Shown here piece after piece: positions 23,949 to 33,412 of a stretch of DNA of 64,000 bases (within the stretch, counting starts at the first letter, position 1; each line of letters opens with the position of its first letter). The translations under genes were made by a program, and so were the position numbers. The notes beneath the pieces are model-generated. The model saw nothing but the letters and a program-made list of their open reading frames with translations, was not told the DNA's origin and did no database searches. Origin of the DNA: Streptomyces lavendulae subsp. lavendulae. Its GTDB lineage: Bacteria > Actinomycetota > Actinomycetes > Streptomycetales > Streptomycetaceae. The stretch covers positions 5,281,501 through 5,345,500 of the forward strand of contig NZ_CP024985.1 of assembly GCF_002803845.1 (NCBI RefSeq). Reading direction: 5' to 3'.

Positions 23949-24013
23949 GCAACCCATCGTCCGGCCCGGGGCATGCCCATGGGCCGACCACCCTCGACCA
24001 CGGGAGAATGTCC

Positions 24014-24871
24014 ATGAAGCTGCTGCGTGTCGGACCCGCCGGATCGGAGCGCCCCGCGCTGCTCGACCAGGACGGGACCCTGCGCGACCTGTCCGGCCTG
24101 GTCACGGATGTGGACGGGGCCCTGCTCGCCGACGACTCCGTGCTGTCCCGGGTACGGGACGCCGCGACGGCCGGTGAGCTCGCGGTCCTCGACGCGGAAG
24201 GGCTGCGCGTCGGCTCCCCGGTCGGCCGGATCGGCAAGATCGTGGGCATCGGGCTGAACTACCACGGGCACGCGGCCGAGGTCGGCGCGCAGGCTCCGCC
24301 GGAGCCCATCGTCTTCCTCAAGTCCCCGGACACCGTGGTGGGCCCGGACGACACCGTGCTGATCCCGCGCGGTAGCGTGAAGACCGACTGGGAGGCCGAG
24401 CTCGGCGTCGTCATCGGCGCCACGGCCCGCTACCTGGACTCCGCCGAGGAGGGCCTCGCGCACGTCGGCGGCTACGTGCTGGCGAACGACGTCACCGAGC
24501 GCGCCTTCCAGAACGAGCGCGGCGGCACCTGGGACAAGGGCAAGAACTGCGAGACCTTCACCCCGCTCGGCCCCTGGCTGGTCACCGCCGACGAGGTCCC
24601 GGACCCGCAGGCGCTGGACGTGCGGCTGTGGGTGAACGGGGAGCTCAAGCAGGACGGTCACACCTCGGACCAGATCTTCCCGGTCGGCGAGGTCGTGCGG
24701 TACCTCAGCCACTTCATGACCCTGTACCCGGGCGACGTGATCGTCACCGGCACGCCGGCCGGTGTGGCCGCCGGGCAGCCGGAGCCGAAGCCGTTCCTGC
24801 GGGCCGGTGACGTCGTGGAGGTGGAGATCGAGGGCCTCGGGCGCCAGCGCCAGGAGTTCAAGGGCGCCTAG
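24014..24871 (+). CDS. fumarylacetoacetate hydrolase family protein
   Basis: The 285-residue protein has the FAH C-terminal fold. GKIVGIGLNYHGHAAEVG precedes PIVFLKSPDTVVGPDD, and the metal ligands lie in DWEAELGVVIG (acidic residues of the E-x-E-D set), GYVLANDVTERAFQ and GDVIVTGTPAGVAAG. Bacterial members include fumarylpyruvate and acylpyruvate hydrolases and hydroxyheptadienedioate isomerases; the substrate is not decidable here. The protein is cytoplasmic and Mg2+ or Mn2+ dependent. ATG 24014 follows GGGAGAATG. The complex inverted repeat upstream suggests specific regulation. No aromatic-catabolism genes are adjacent, so the pathway remains unclear. Confidence 0.9.
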   Translation: MKLLRVGPAGSERPALLDQDGTLRDLSGLVTDVDGALLADDSVLSRVRDAATAGELAVLDAEGLRVGSPVGRIGKIVGIGLNYHGHAAEVGAQAPPEPIVFLKSPDTVVGPDDTVLIPRGSVKTDWEAELGVVIGATARYLDSAEEGLAHVGGYVLANDVTERAFQNERGGTWDKGKNCETFTPLGPWLVTADEVPDPQALDVRLWVNGELKQDGHTSDQIFPVGEVVRYLSHFMTLYPGDVIVTGTPAGVAAGQPEPKPFLRAGDVVEVEIEGLGRQRQEFKGA

Positions 24872-24968
24872 CGCCGACAGGCGGACGGGAGGGGCGGGGC
24901 CGTCGGTGGCGGACCCGCCCCTTTCCGTTTTCCGTGTGCGCGCCGGGTCGTCCGTCACCCCGTCGAGG

Positions 24969-26081
24969 TCAGGCGGCGATGTCCACCGCCACCCCGTCGC
25001 GGGAGGACCTGCGCGCCGCCTCCAGCACCTCCAGGCACTGCGCGGCCTCGTGCGCCGTCACCGGTGCCGGGCCGCCCGTGCGCAGGGCCCGGGCGACCGC
25101 CGCGTAGTACGCCGGGTAGTCGCCGTGCTCGGTCGGCACCGGGATCCCGCCGCCGGTCAGCGGGGACTCGCCGGAGCCGAGCCGCCCCCACAGGTGCGGC
25201 GGCTCCTCGCCCCACAGCGCCCCGTCGGCGGCCCGGTCGGGGCGCAGCCCCTCGCGCAGGGCGGCCTCCTGCGGATCCAGGCCGTACTTCACGTAGCCGG
25301 CCCGGGAGCCGAGGACGCGGAAGCGCGGGCCGAGCTGGGCGGTGGTCGCGCTGACGTAGAGGTGCGAGCGGACGCCGTTCGCGTGGGTGATCGCGATGAA
25401 CGTGTCGTCGTCGGTCTCGGCGCCCGGGCGGCGCAGGTCGGCCTCCGCGTAGACCCGTACGGCCGGGCCGAACAGCACCAGCGCCTGGTCCACGACGTGG
25501 CTGCCGAGGTCGTACAGCAGTCCGCCGATCTCCTCCGGGGCGCCGGATTCGCGCCAGCCTCCCTTGAGCTGCGGGCGCCAGCGCTCGAAGCGGGACTCGA
25601 AGCGCTGGACCTCGCCGAGTTCGCCGTCGGCGAGGAGGCGGCGCACGGTCAGGAAGTCGTTGTCCCAGCGGCGGTTCTGGAAGACGGACAGGAAGGTACC
25701 GGTCCGGTCGGCCAGCGCGGAGAGCTCGCGGGCCTCGGCGGCGGTGGCCGCGAGCGGCTTGTCCACGACCACCGGGATGCCGGCGGTGAGCGCGGCCGTG
25801 GCCAGCGGGACGTGGGTCTTGTTGGGGGAGGCGATGACGACCAGGCCGGGGGAGTCCTCGACGGCGCGGTCCCACAGGTCGGCGGCGGAGGCGGTGACGC
25901 GGACGTCGGGGTGGGCCTCGCGGACCTGGGCCTGACGGCCGGGGTCGGAGGTGACGACCGAGTCGAGGACGAGGCCCTCGGTCGCGGACACCAGCGGGGC
26001 GTGGAAGACGGAGCCGGCGAGGCCGTAGCCGATGAGTGCGACCCGCAGCGGGGTGGTGGGGCTGGTGGGGGCGGTGTTCAT
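24969..26081 (-). CDS. Gfo/Idh/MocA family NAD(P)-dependent oxidoreductase
   Basis: The 370-residue enzyme begins with a Rossmann fold (RVALIGYGLAGSVFHAPLV, dinucleotide loop GxGxxG), followed by VVIASPNKTHVPLATAALTAGIPVVVDKPLA, where the lysine of DKP is the conserved catalytic or substrate residue of the family. The C-terminal alpha/beta domain includes EEIGGLLYDLGSHVVDQALVLFG. Family members oxidise or epimerise sugars, inositols and related polyols. It is divergent from a ROK-type gene with 55 bases between starts, sharing a palindromic element, so sugar-responsive control by the ROK protein is likely. The ATG at 26079-26081 is clear. Confidence 0.92.
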   Translation of the reverse strand: MNTAPTSPTTPLRVALIGYGLAGSVFHAPLVSATEGLVLDSVVTSDPGRQAQVREAHPDVRVTASAADLWDRAVEDSPGLVVIASPNKTHVPLATAALTAGIPVVVDKPLAATAAEARELSALADRTGTFLSVFQNRRWDNDFLTVRRLLADGELGEVQRFESRFERWRPQLKGGWRESGAPEEIGGLLYDLGSHVVDQALVLFGPAVRVYAEADLRRPGAETDDDTFIAITHANGVRSHLYVSATTAQLGPRFRVLGSRAGYVKYGLDPQEAALREGLRPDRAADGALWGEEPPHLWGRLGSGESPLTGGGIPVPTEHGDYPAYYAAVARALRTGGPAPVTAHEAAQCLEVLEAARRSSRDGVAVDIAA

Positions 26082-26093
26082 GGCTCCACTTTG

Positions 26094-26106
26094 GCAACAG
26101 CGTTGC
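26094..26106. promoter_or_regulatory. palindromic operator between the Gfo/Idh/MocA and ROK genes
   Basis: GCAAC-AGC-GTTGC is a perfect 5-bp inverted repeat with a 3-base centre. It overlaps the likely -35 box (TTGCGT, 26103-26108) of the ROK gene and lies 13 bases upstream of the divergent ATG, well placed to repress both. Confidence 0.5.
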
Positions 26107-26130
26107 GTAAGTGCAAGGAGGGTGGACAAT
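26103..26130 (+). promoter_or_regulatory. candidate promoter for a leaderless ROK transcript
   Basis: TTGCGT (26103-26108) and GACAAT (26125-26130) are 16 bases apart, and the GTG at 26137 begins 7 bases after the -10 box. Confidence 0.45.
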
Positions 26131-26136
26131 GGGCGG

Positions 26137-27252
26137 GTGAACAGGGGCAAGGGCAACGTCAGCGGCGGCGGGGGCGGCGGCGATCGCGCCGGTGGACGCG
26201 GCGGGGTGAACCTGCCGGCCCTGCGCGGGTACAACGAGGCGCTGCTGCTGGACCTGCTGCGCTCGGCGGGGGCGCCGGGCCTGGGCCGCGCCGAACTCGC
26301 CGCCCGTACGGGCCTCACCCCGCAGGCCGTCAGCAAGATCACCGCCCGGCTCGCCGCGGAGGGGCTGGTGGCCGAGGCCGGCCGCGGCGCCTCCACCGGC
26401 GGCAAACCCCGCACGCTGCTGCGGCTCGTTCCGCAGGCCCGCCACGGGGTGGGGGTCCACCTGGACCGCGACCGGATCCGGGCGGTACGGGTCGACCTCG
26501 CGGGCGGCGTGGTCGACGAGTGGAGCGGACCGCTGGACTTCGGGGCGGGCCCGGACCTGGTGGTGGAGGCGGTCCTGGCGGCGGTCGTACGGGTCCGCGC
26601 GCGCGGGGCGGCCGCGCCGCCGGTCGGGGTCGGGGTGGCCGCGCCCGGGCCGCTGGACTGGCGGAGCGGGGTCCTGGGACCGGTGACGGGGTTCCCGGGC
26701 TGGGCGGGGTTTCCGCTGCGGGAGGTGCTGGAGACGCGGCTGGGGCTGCCGGTGGCGCTGGACAAGGACACCAACGCGGCCGTCGCGGCGGCCGGGGGGC
26801 CCGGGGGGACCGGCTCCTGCGTGTACCTGCACGTCGGGACGGGGCTGGGCGCGGGACTGCGGCTCGACGGGGTCGTGTACCGGGGGGCGCGTTCGGCGGC
26901 GGGGGAGTTCGGGCACCAGGTGCTGCGGCTGGACGGGCCGCCGTGCCGGTGCGGGGGTCGGGGCTGCCTGGAGGTGCTGTGCCTGGACGCGGTGGCCCGC
27001 GGCGACCTCGCGGGGGCCGCGCGGCTGCTGGGGGAGGGGGCCGCGAACCTGGTGGCGCTGCTGGACGTGGACCGGGTGTTGCTGGGCGGCCGGGTGGTGG
27101 CCGCCGAGCCGTGTGTGTTCGTGGAGGGGGTCCGGGCGGTGCTGGAGGCCCGGGCGCTGACGGGTGAACCGCCGCCGGTCGGCCTCGCGGTGGCGGGGGT
27201 GGCGGAGGGGGCGGCGGCGCTGGCGCTGGGGCCGCTGTTCGGGCACGGCTGA
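26137..27252 (+). CDS. ROK family transcriptional regulator
   Basis: The 371-residue protein has an N-terminal winged helix (NLPALRGYNEALLLDLLRSAGAPGLGRAELAARTGLTPQAVSKITARLAAEGLV) joined to a ROK sugar-kinase-like domain. The latter contains GVGVAAPGPLDWRSGVL, the DKDTNAA motif, YLHVGTGLGAGLRLDG, AGEFGHQ and the zinc site CRCGGRGCLEV. This architecture belongs to NagC/XylR-type repressors, which sense sugars or sugar phosphates. It probably controls the divergent oxidoreductase gene and itself. The GTG at 26137 is chosen because the -10 box lies just upstream; an in-frame GTG at 26122 is less likely. The end of the kinase domain is slightly short. Confidence 0.9.
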   Translation: MNRGKGNVSGGGGGGDRAGGRGGVNLPALRGYNEALLLDLLRSAGAPGLGRAELAARTGLTPQAVSKITARLAAEGLVAEAGRGASTGGKPRTLLRLVPQARHGVGVHLDRDRIRAVRVDLAGGVVDEWSGPLDFGAGPDLVVEAVLAAVVRVRARGAAAPPVGVGVAAPGPLDWRSGVLGPVTGFPGWAGFPLREVLETRLGLPVALDKDTNAAVAAAGGPGGTGSCVYLHVGTGLGAGLRLDGVVYRGARSAAGEFGHQVLRLDGPPCRCGGRGCLEVLCLDAVARGDLAGAARLLGEGAANLVALLDVDRVLLGGRVVAAEPCVFVEGVRAVLEARALTGEPPPVGLAVAGVAEGAAALALGPLFGHG

Positions 27253-27694
27253 CGCGGGGCCGCGTGACGCGGGGCCATGTGATGCGGGGCCGCTTGGCGC
27301 CGGGCAGGGCCGGGCGGGGCCGGTCGGGGGCGGGGGTGGCCGGGGTCGGTGCCGGGGTGGGGTGTCGTTCGGGACTGCATGATTTATGGCGCCCTGCCCG
27401 GGGCTCCGGTCGTGCTGGGCACCTCGCGCCAACACATCACGTTTTACGTCCCGGCCCACACCCCACCCCGTCCCCGCCCCCGGCCTGGTGGGCGTGTGCG
27501 GGGCGGCCCTCGCCCGCCGCCGGCCTGGTGGGGGTGGTCGGGTTGACCTTCGCCGCCGATCGGGCGTAAACCGGGAGGGCTCGGGCGCGGCGGTGTGAAG
27601 GGGGTTTCGCGCGCGTGGGAGGGTGCGGGCAGGGCCGGGGTGATTGTCGCCTCGTCCGATCATCATCCCGTCCGGCTAGCAGCGAAGGTCTTCC
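27253..27694. other. intergenic region without a supported gene
   Basis: This 442-base stretch starts with three imperfect 15-base repeats (GCGGGGCCGCGTGAC type, 27255-27300), then runs of GGGC and CCCC and two copies of GGCCTGGTGGG about 50 bases apart (27480-27535). No frame has a convincing start or domain. The promoter of the surface-protein gene should lie near its right end. Confidence 0.6.
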
Positions 27695-28603
27695 ATGGGA
27701 CAGCGACTGCGTACGGCCCTGCCCCCGATCGCCGGGCCCGCGATGGCGGCCGTCACCGCCGCGGCCGCCCTGCTCCTCGCCGCGGGCGCGCCCGCTCTCG
27801 CCGCCGACACCGGCGGCGGCAGCGCCGCCCGCCCCGCGCCCGCTCCCGGCGGCAACCCCGCCCGCCCGGCACCCGCGCCGCCCTCCCGCATCCAGGCCAG
27901 CTGCGGGGACGGCAAGAGCAGCGCCTTTCCCATCGGCGCCCGCATCCGCGGCGGCCCGGCCGTCTACCGGGCCGGAGCCGAGCCGCAGACCTGGCTGCTG
28001 GACCTGACCAACAGCACGAGCGGCACGTGCACCTCCATCCATCCCGTCGTCGTGTTCACCGACACCGCCCGGGCCCTGCGCCCCGCCCACCTGCGGATGG
28101 AGTTCGACGCGCCCGGCGGCACCCACCCCGTCACCCTGGAGCGCAGCGACCGCGACGAGACCATCGCCGTCTTCGACGGCGGCGACGCGTTCGCCGGATT
28201 CTCCGTCCCGGCGGGCGGCACCACGACCGTCAAGGTGCGGCTCGCCTTCGCCCCCGACGCCCCCCACGGTGACGTCCTCGCCGACGCCGCCCTGGTCCAG
28301 CGCAAGGGCGAGCACGGAGACGACGGCGACTGGGTCGGGGAGGCCGGCGGGTACCGCTTCTCGGTGCAGGGGCCGCAGGACGAGGAGCCCGTCGAGGCCG
28401 GCTCCCTGGCCCACACCGGCCCCCGGGAGTGGATCTACGGCGCCGGGGCCGTCGGCGCGCTCCTCGCCGGGGCCGGACTCCTGCTCGGCGCCCGCCGCCT
28501 GCGCGCCCCCCGGGAGCCCCGCCGCCTGCGCGCGCCCCACGGCACGCCCGCCACCCACGTGCCGACCGACGATCCGGACGCCAGGGCGCGCCGGGACCGC
28601 TGA
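27695..28603 (+). CDS. LAxTG cell-wall-anchored surface protein
   Basis: The 302-residue protein has a signal peptide (1-37, ending ALAAD), a Pro/Ala linker and a beta-rich extracellular domain with two cysteines (ASCGDGKSS and SGTCTSIHP). The C-terminal sorting signal is LAHTG (238-242), a hydrophobic helix (IYGAGAVGALLAGAGLLLG) and a basic segment (ARRLRAPREPRRLR). LAxTG is the signal used by class E sortases, one of which is encoded about 5 kb upstream. The tail after the helix is about 35 residues, longer than in typical sorting signals. The extracellular domain is not one I can name; a structural or adhesion role is inference. Confidence 0.83.
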   Translation: MGQRLRTALPPIAGPAMAAVTAAAALLLAAGAPALAADTGGGSAARPAPAPGGNPARPAPAPPSRIQASCGDGKSSAFPIGARIRGGPAVYRAGAEPQTWLLDLTNSTSGTCTSIHPVVVFTDTARALRPAHLRMEFDAPGGTHPVTLERSDRDETIAVFDGGDAFAGFSVPAGGTTTVKVRLAFAPDAPHGDVLADAALVQRKGEHGDDGDWVGEAGGYRFSVQGPQDEEPVEAGSLAHTGPREWIYGAGAVGALLAGAGLLLGARRLRAPREPRRLRAPHGTPATHVPTDDPDARARRDR

Positions 28604-28652
28604 GCCCCCCGCGCGCCGATCTCCGTACACCTGCCCCACGTACAGTCCGACC

Positions 28653-29423
28653 GTGGAAGAACAGATCCCGTACCCGGCCCACCGCCCCGGCTCGCCCGTC
28701 CGCTCCGGCATCCCCGAGCACGGCCGCGTCCCCAAGTACTACGCCGTCAAGGCCCAGGTCGCCGACCTCCTCGACGAGCTCGGCGAAGGCGGCGGCCTCC
28801 CCACCGAGCGCGATCTCGCCGAGCGCTACGAGGTGTCCCGGGAGACCGTCCGCCAGGCCCTGCGCGAGCTGCTGCTGGAGGGCCGGCTGCGCCGTTCCGG
28901 ACGCGGCACCGTGGTCGCCGGACCCAAGCTGGAGCAGCCCCTCTCCCTCGCCAGCTACACCGAGGGCGTGCGCCGCCAGGGCCGCCGTCCCGGCCGCCGC
29001 CTGATCGGCCTGGAGCGCTTCCCCTGCCCGCCCGAACTCGCCCGTGGGATCGGCGCCGAGGCCGGCGAGCCCGTCTGGCACCTGGAGCGGGTGCTGCTCG
29101 CCGACGACGAGCGCGTCGGGCTGGAGAGCACGTACGTACGGGTCTCGCGCGCGCCCCGCCTCGACATCGATTTCCAGCCGGACTCCTCCTTCTACGGATA
29201 CCTCCGCGACCACCTCGGCATCGCCTTCGGGGACGCCGACGAGAAGCTGGAGACGGTGCTCGCCACACCCCGCGAGGCCCTGCTCATCGGCACCCCGCCC
29301 GCGCTCCCGATGCTGCTCATCCACCGCTTCTCGCGGGACCAGGACGGGCGTCCGCTGGAGCGCGTCCGTTCGCTCTACCGTGGTGACCGGTTCAGCTTCA
29401 CGACCCGCCTGCGGCCCGAATAG
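28653..29423 (+). CDS. GntR family regulator, HutC/UTRA type
   Basis: The 256-residue protein has an N-terminal winged helix (VPKYYAVKAQVADLLDEL...LPTERDLAERYEVSRETVRQALRELLLEGRLRRSGRGTVV) and a C-terminal UTRA ligand domain (LERVLLADDERVGLESTYVR...DEKLETVLATPREALLIGTPPALPMLLIHRFSRDQDGRPLERVRSLYRGDRFSF). UTRA regulators of this form commonly sit beside phosphonate and amino-sugar genes. It directly precedes the phosphonate operon, 147 bases before the first gene. It probably represses that operon through the GGTCTAGTCC palindrome in the gap and is released by the phosphonate or a breakdown product. GTG 28653 is the only sensible start. Confidence 0.9.
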   Translation: MEEQIPYPAHRPGSPVRSGIPEHGRVPKYYAVKAQVADLLDELGEGGGLPTERDLAERYEVSRETVRQALRELLLEGRLRRSGRGTVVAGPKLEQPLSLASYTEGVRRQGRRPGRRLIGLERFPCPPELARGIGAEAGEPVWHLERVLLADDERVGLESTYVRVSRAPRLDIDFQPDSSFYGYLRDHLGIAFGDADEKLETVLATPREALLIGTPPALPMLLIHRFSRDQDGRPLERVRSLYRGDRFSFTTRLRPE

Positions 29424-29481
29424 CCCCCGAGGAGACTTCCCAAAATTCTCAAAAGGGGCCTATCTTGATCACAGAAAGGTA

Positions 29482-29497
29482 ACGGGTCTAGTCCAAG
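29482..29497 (+). promoter_or_regulatory. GntR/dre-like operator upstream of the phosphonate operon
   Basis: ACGGGTCTAGTCCAAG resembles the 16-base sites of HutC-subfamily regulators such as DasR (consensus ACTGGTCTAGACCACT). It overlaps a possible -10 box (TCTAGT) 16 bases downstream of TTGATC at 29465-29470, so a bound repressor would block the promoter. The local GntR protein is the first candidate; DasR is an alternative. Confidence 0.55.
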
Positions 29498-29570
29498 CGT
29501 CGAGGGCTGTTCACCGGCCGGTCGCCGGACCGACCTCTCCGGGACACGGGCCCCCACCACCTTGGTCGGC

Positions 29571-30692
29571 GTGAGAGTCATAGTCGTCGGAGGCGGCGTG
29601 GTCGGCACCATGCACGCCTGGCAAGCAGTCCAACGCGGCCACGAGGTCGTCCAGATCGAGCGCGAGGCCGAGGCCCGCGGCGCGTCACTACGCAATTTCG
29701 GCCAGATCTGGGTCAGCGGCCGGGCCGGGGGCGAGGAGCTCGACACCGCCCTGCGGGCCCGGGAGCTCTGGGAGCGGATCGGCGCGGAGGTGCCCGGCCT
29801 GGGCTTCCGCGCCATCGGCTCCCTCACCCCCGTCCGCGGCGCCCGCGAACGCGCCGTCGCCGAGGCCGCCGTGGCCCGCCCCGACGCCGCCGCCCGCGGC
29901 TACCGCCTGGTCACCGCCGCCGAGGCCCGGGAGATCAACCCGGCACTGCGCGGCGACTTCGAGGCCGCCCTGTGGTGCGAGCGCGACGCGGCCGTCGAAC
30001 CGCGCACCGCCCAGCTCCACCTGCGCGACGCCCTGCGCGCCTGTGGCCGCTACACCTTCCTCCCCGGACGCGAGGTCCGCGAGGTCGCCGGCCCCGGTGC
30101 CGTGCGCGACGACCACGGCGACGTCCACCGCGGCGACGCCGTCGTCCTCGCCACCGGCGCCTGGCTGTCCGGCCTGGTCCGCGAACTCGCCCCCGACCTG
30201 CCCGTACGCCGCGTCCGCCTCCAGATGATGCAGACCGCCCCGCTCGGCGAGCGGCTCACCACCTCCGTCGCGGACGCCGACAGCTTCCGCTACTACCCGG
30301 CCTACGCGTCCCCCGCCCTCGACGCCCTCAACGCCGAACAGGAACAGGCGCCGGTCGCCGCCGCGCACAAGATGCAGCTGCTCATGGTCCAGCGCCTGGA
30401 CGGCGGACTGACCATCGGCGACACCCACGAGTACGAGCACCCGTTCGCGTTCGACACCCTCGAAGACCCCTACGAGCACCTCACCGGGGTGGTCGAGGCC
30501 TTCCTGGGCCGCCCCCTTCCGAAGATCAGGCACCGCTGGGCGGGCGTGTACGCGCAGTGCACCGACACCAGCCGCGTCGTCCACCGCCAGCAGGTGGCCG
30601 ACGGCGTCTGGCTGGTGACCGGACCCGGCGGACGCGGCATGACCTGCTCGCCCGCCATAGCCGAGACCACCGCGAACGAACTGGGCTGGTGA
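29571..30692 (+). CDS. FAD-dependent oxidoreductase of phosphonate operon (TIGR03364-like)
   Basis: The 373-residue protein has an N-terminal FAD motif (RVIVVGGGVVGTMHAWQAVQRGHEVVQIERE) and the amine-oxidase (DAO) fold, including AVVLATGAWLSGLV and the C-terminal GPGGRGMTCSPAIAETTANEL. It closely resembles the DAO-like enzymes found next to phosphonatase-like hydrolases in phosphonate clusters (recalled as TIGR03364). In other bacteria such enzymes oxidise aminoethylphosphonate or its N-methyl form to phosphonoacetaldehyde; applying that here is inference from context. The GTG at 29571 is preferred to a TTG 9 bases upstream. It overlaps or abuts the HAD hydrolase gene, showing one operon. Confidence 0.85.
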   Translation: MRVIVVGGGVVGTMHAWQAVQRGHEVVQIEREAEARGASLRNFGQIWVSGRAGGEELDTALRARELWERIGAEVPGLGFRAIGSLTPVRGARERAVAEAAVARPDAAARGYRLVTAAEAREINPALRGDFEAALWCERDAAVEPRTAQLHLRDALRACGRYTFLPGREVREVAGPGAVRDDHGDVHRGDAVVLATGAWLSGLVRELAPDLPVRRVRLQMMQTAPLGERLTTSVADADSFRYYPAYASPALDALNAEQEQAPVAAAHKMQLLMVQRLDGGLTIGDTHEYEHPFAFDTLEDPYEHLTGVVEAFLGRPLPKIRHRWAGVYAQCTDTSRVVHRQQVADGVWLVTGPGGRGMTCSPAIAETTANELGW

Positions 30693-30697
30693 ACACC

Positions 30698-31404
30698 ATG
30701 ACCGACCGCACCCACGACCTGAACCTGATCGTCCTCGACATGGCCGGTACCACCGTCGCCGACGACGGCCTCGTCGAGCGCGCCTTCGAACACGCCGCGG
30801 GCCGGCTCGGCGTCGAGCCGGGAAGCGCCGACCACGCCGCGAAGCTCCAGTACGTCCGCGACACGATGGGCGAGTCGAAGATCTCCGTCTTCCGCCACCT
30901 CTTCGGTACGGAGGAACTGGCCCGGCGCGCCAACTCCGCCTTCGAGCAGGCCTACGCGGAACTCGTCGACGGCGGCCTCGTCGCCCCGCTCCCCGGAGCC
31001 CGCGAGACCATCGAGAAGCTCCGCGCCGACGGCCGCACCGTCGTCCTGACCACCGGTTTCGCCCGCGTCACCCAGGACGCCATCCTCGACGCCCTCGGCT
31101 GGCGCGACCTCGCCGACCTCACCCTCTGCCCCGCCGACGCGGGCGGGCGCGGGCGCCCCTACCCGGACATGGTGCTGACCGCCTTCCTGCGCACCGGCGC
31201 GGTGGCCGACGTACGCCACACCGTCGTCGCCGGGGACACCGTCTACGACGTGCTCAGCGGCAACCGCGCCGGAGCGGGCATCGTGGCCGGCGTCCTCACC
31301 GGCGCCCACGACCGCGCCGCGCTGACCGGGGCCGGCGCCACCCACGTCCTCGCCGGCATCGCCGAACTCCCCGCCCTGCTCGCGCCGCTCGACGCGGAGC
31401 CGGT

Positions 31405-31408
<4 letters not shown>
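30698..31408 (+). CDS. phosphonatase-like HAD hydrolase (TIGR03351-like)
   Basis: The 236-residue HAD enzyme has the nucleophile motif in LIVLDMAGTTVADDGLV, where DMAGTT is the phosphonatase-type form of DxDxT. Motif II follows in VVLTTGFARVTQDAIL, and the acidic motif IV in VVAGDTVYDVLSGNRAGAG. Phosphonoacetaldehyde hydrolase (PhnX) uses a lysine Schiff base from the cap; this protein has the cap but belongs to the phosphonatase-like subgroup whose substrate is less certain. With the FAD enzyme before it, cleavage of the C-P bond of phosphonoacetaldehyde is the likeliest step. A GTG at 30689 overlapping the previous stop is an alternative start. It overlaps the ATPase gene by 4 bases. Confidence 0.87.
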
Positions 31409-32446
<1,038 letters not shown>

Positions 32447-32454
<8 letters not shown>

Positions 32455-33412
32455 CGCCTCGGGGCGAGCCGCCACCCAAAACCCCGCCCCTGCCGGGCCG
32501 TCGGCCCCTGTGGGGGTGGCAGTCGTCGGACGGGCGGGGGTCCCAGCCGTCGCGGGAGCGGCCCCGCGGGGGTTGTGGGGGGCTGCCCCGCAGGGGGTTC
32601 GGCGGGCGCTGTGGGTGCTGCCTCCCGTCGCCGTGCTCGCGCTGGTGTTCCTCTACCCCCTCGCGCTGGTCGTCCAGCAGTCCTTCACCCCCGAGAACGG
32701 CGGCGGCGCCTTCGACGCGTACGCCTCCGTCTTCGCCTCCGCCTCCTTCCGCGAAGCGCTCGGCACCACCGTCTGGCTGGCCGTCGGCGCCACCGCCGGC
32801 TGCCTCCTCCTCGGCTTCACGCTCGCGCTGATCATCGCCTTCGTGCCCTTCCCCGGAGCCAAGGCCGTCGCCAGGTTCATCGACGTCTTCCTCTCCTTCC
32901 CCTCCTTCCTCATCACCCTCGCCCTCCTCTTCATCTACGGAACGGTCGGCATGGCCAACGGGGTCTGGACCGACCTCTTCGGCGTGGCCGAAGGCCCCTT
33001 CCGCTTCCTCACCACCCCCTGGGGCGTCCTGCTCGCGGAGATCACGTACTTCACGCCCTTCGTGATGCGCCCGCTGCTCGCCGCCTTCTCCCAGCTGGAC
33101 ACCGCACAGCTGGAGGTGGCCGCCGGCCTCGGCGCCCGCCCCGCCCGGATCGTCCGGCAGGTGATCCTCCCCGAGTCCCTCCCCGCCCTCGCGGCGGGCG
33201 GCAGCCTCGTCCTCGTCATGTGCCTCAACGAGTTCGGGATCGTCCTGTTCACCGGAGCCAAGGACGTCACGACCCTCCCGATGCTCATCTACGGCAAGGC
33301 GATCCTCGAATCCGACTACGCGGCCGCCTGCGTGGTCGCCGTCGTCAACATCGCGATTTCCGTCGGCCTGTTCGGCCTCTACCGGGTGGTGGGCAAGCGT
33401 GCTGGTGCATAG
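32447..33412 (+). CDS. ABC transporter permease, phosphonate-type importer, first subunit
   Basis: The 321-residue membrane protein has a Pro/Ala-rich N terminus (about 45 residues) and six membrane helices. The binding-protein-dependent transport motif is near residues 210-245 (AAGLGARPARIVRQVILPESLPALAAG, the EAA loop that contacts the ATPase). The first helix WVLPPVAVLALVFLYPLALVVQQSF is typical of spermidine/putrescine-class permeases. Its gene overlaps the ATPase gene by 8 bases and the second permease by 14 bases, so expression is tightly coupled. The glycine/alanine-rich leader is not conserved-looking; a later start is possible but none has a better ribosome site. Confidence 0.9.
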
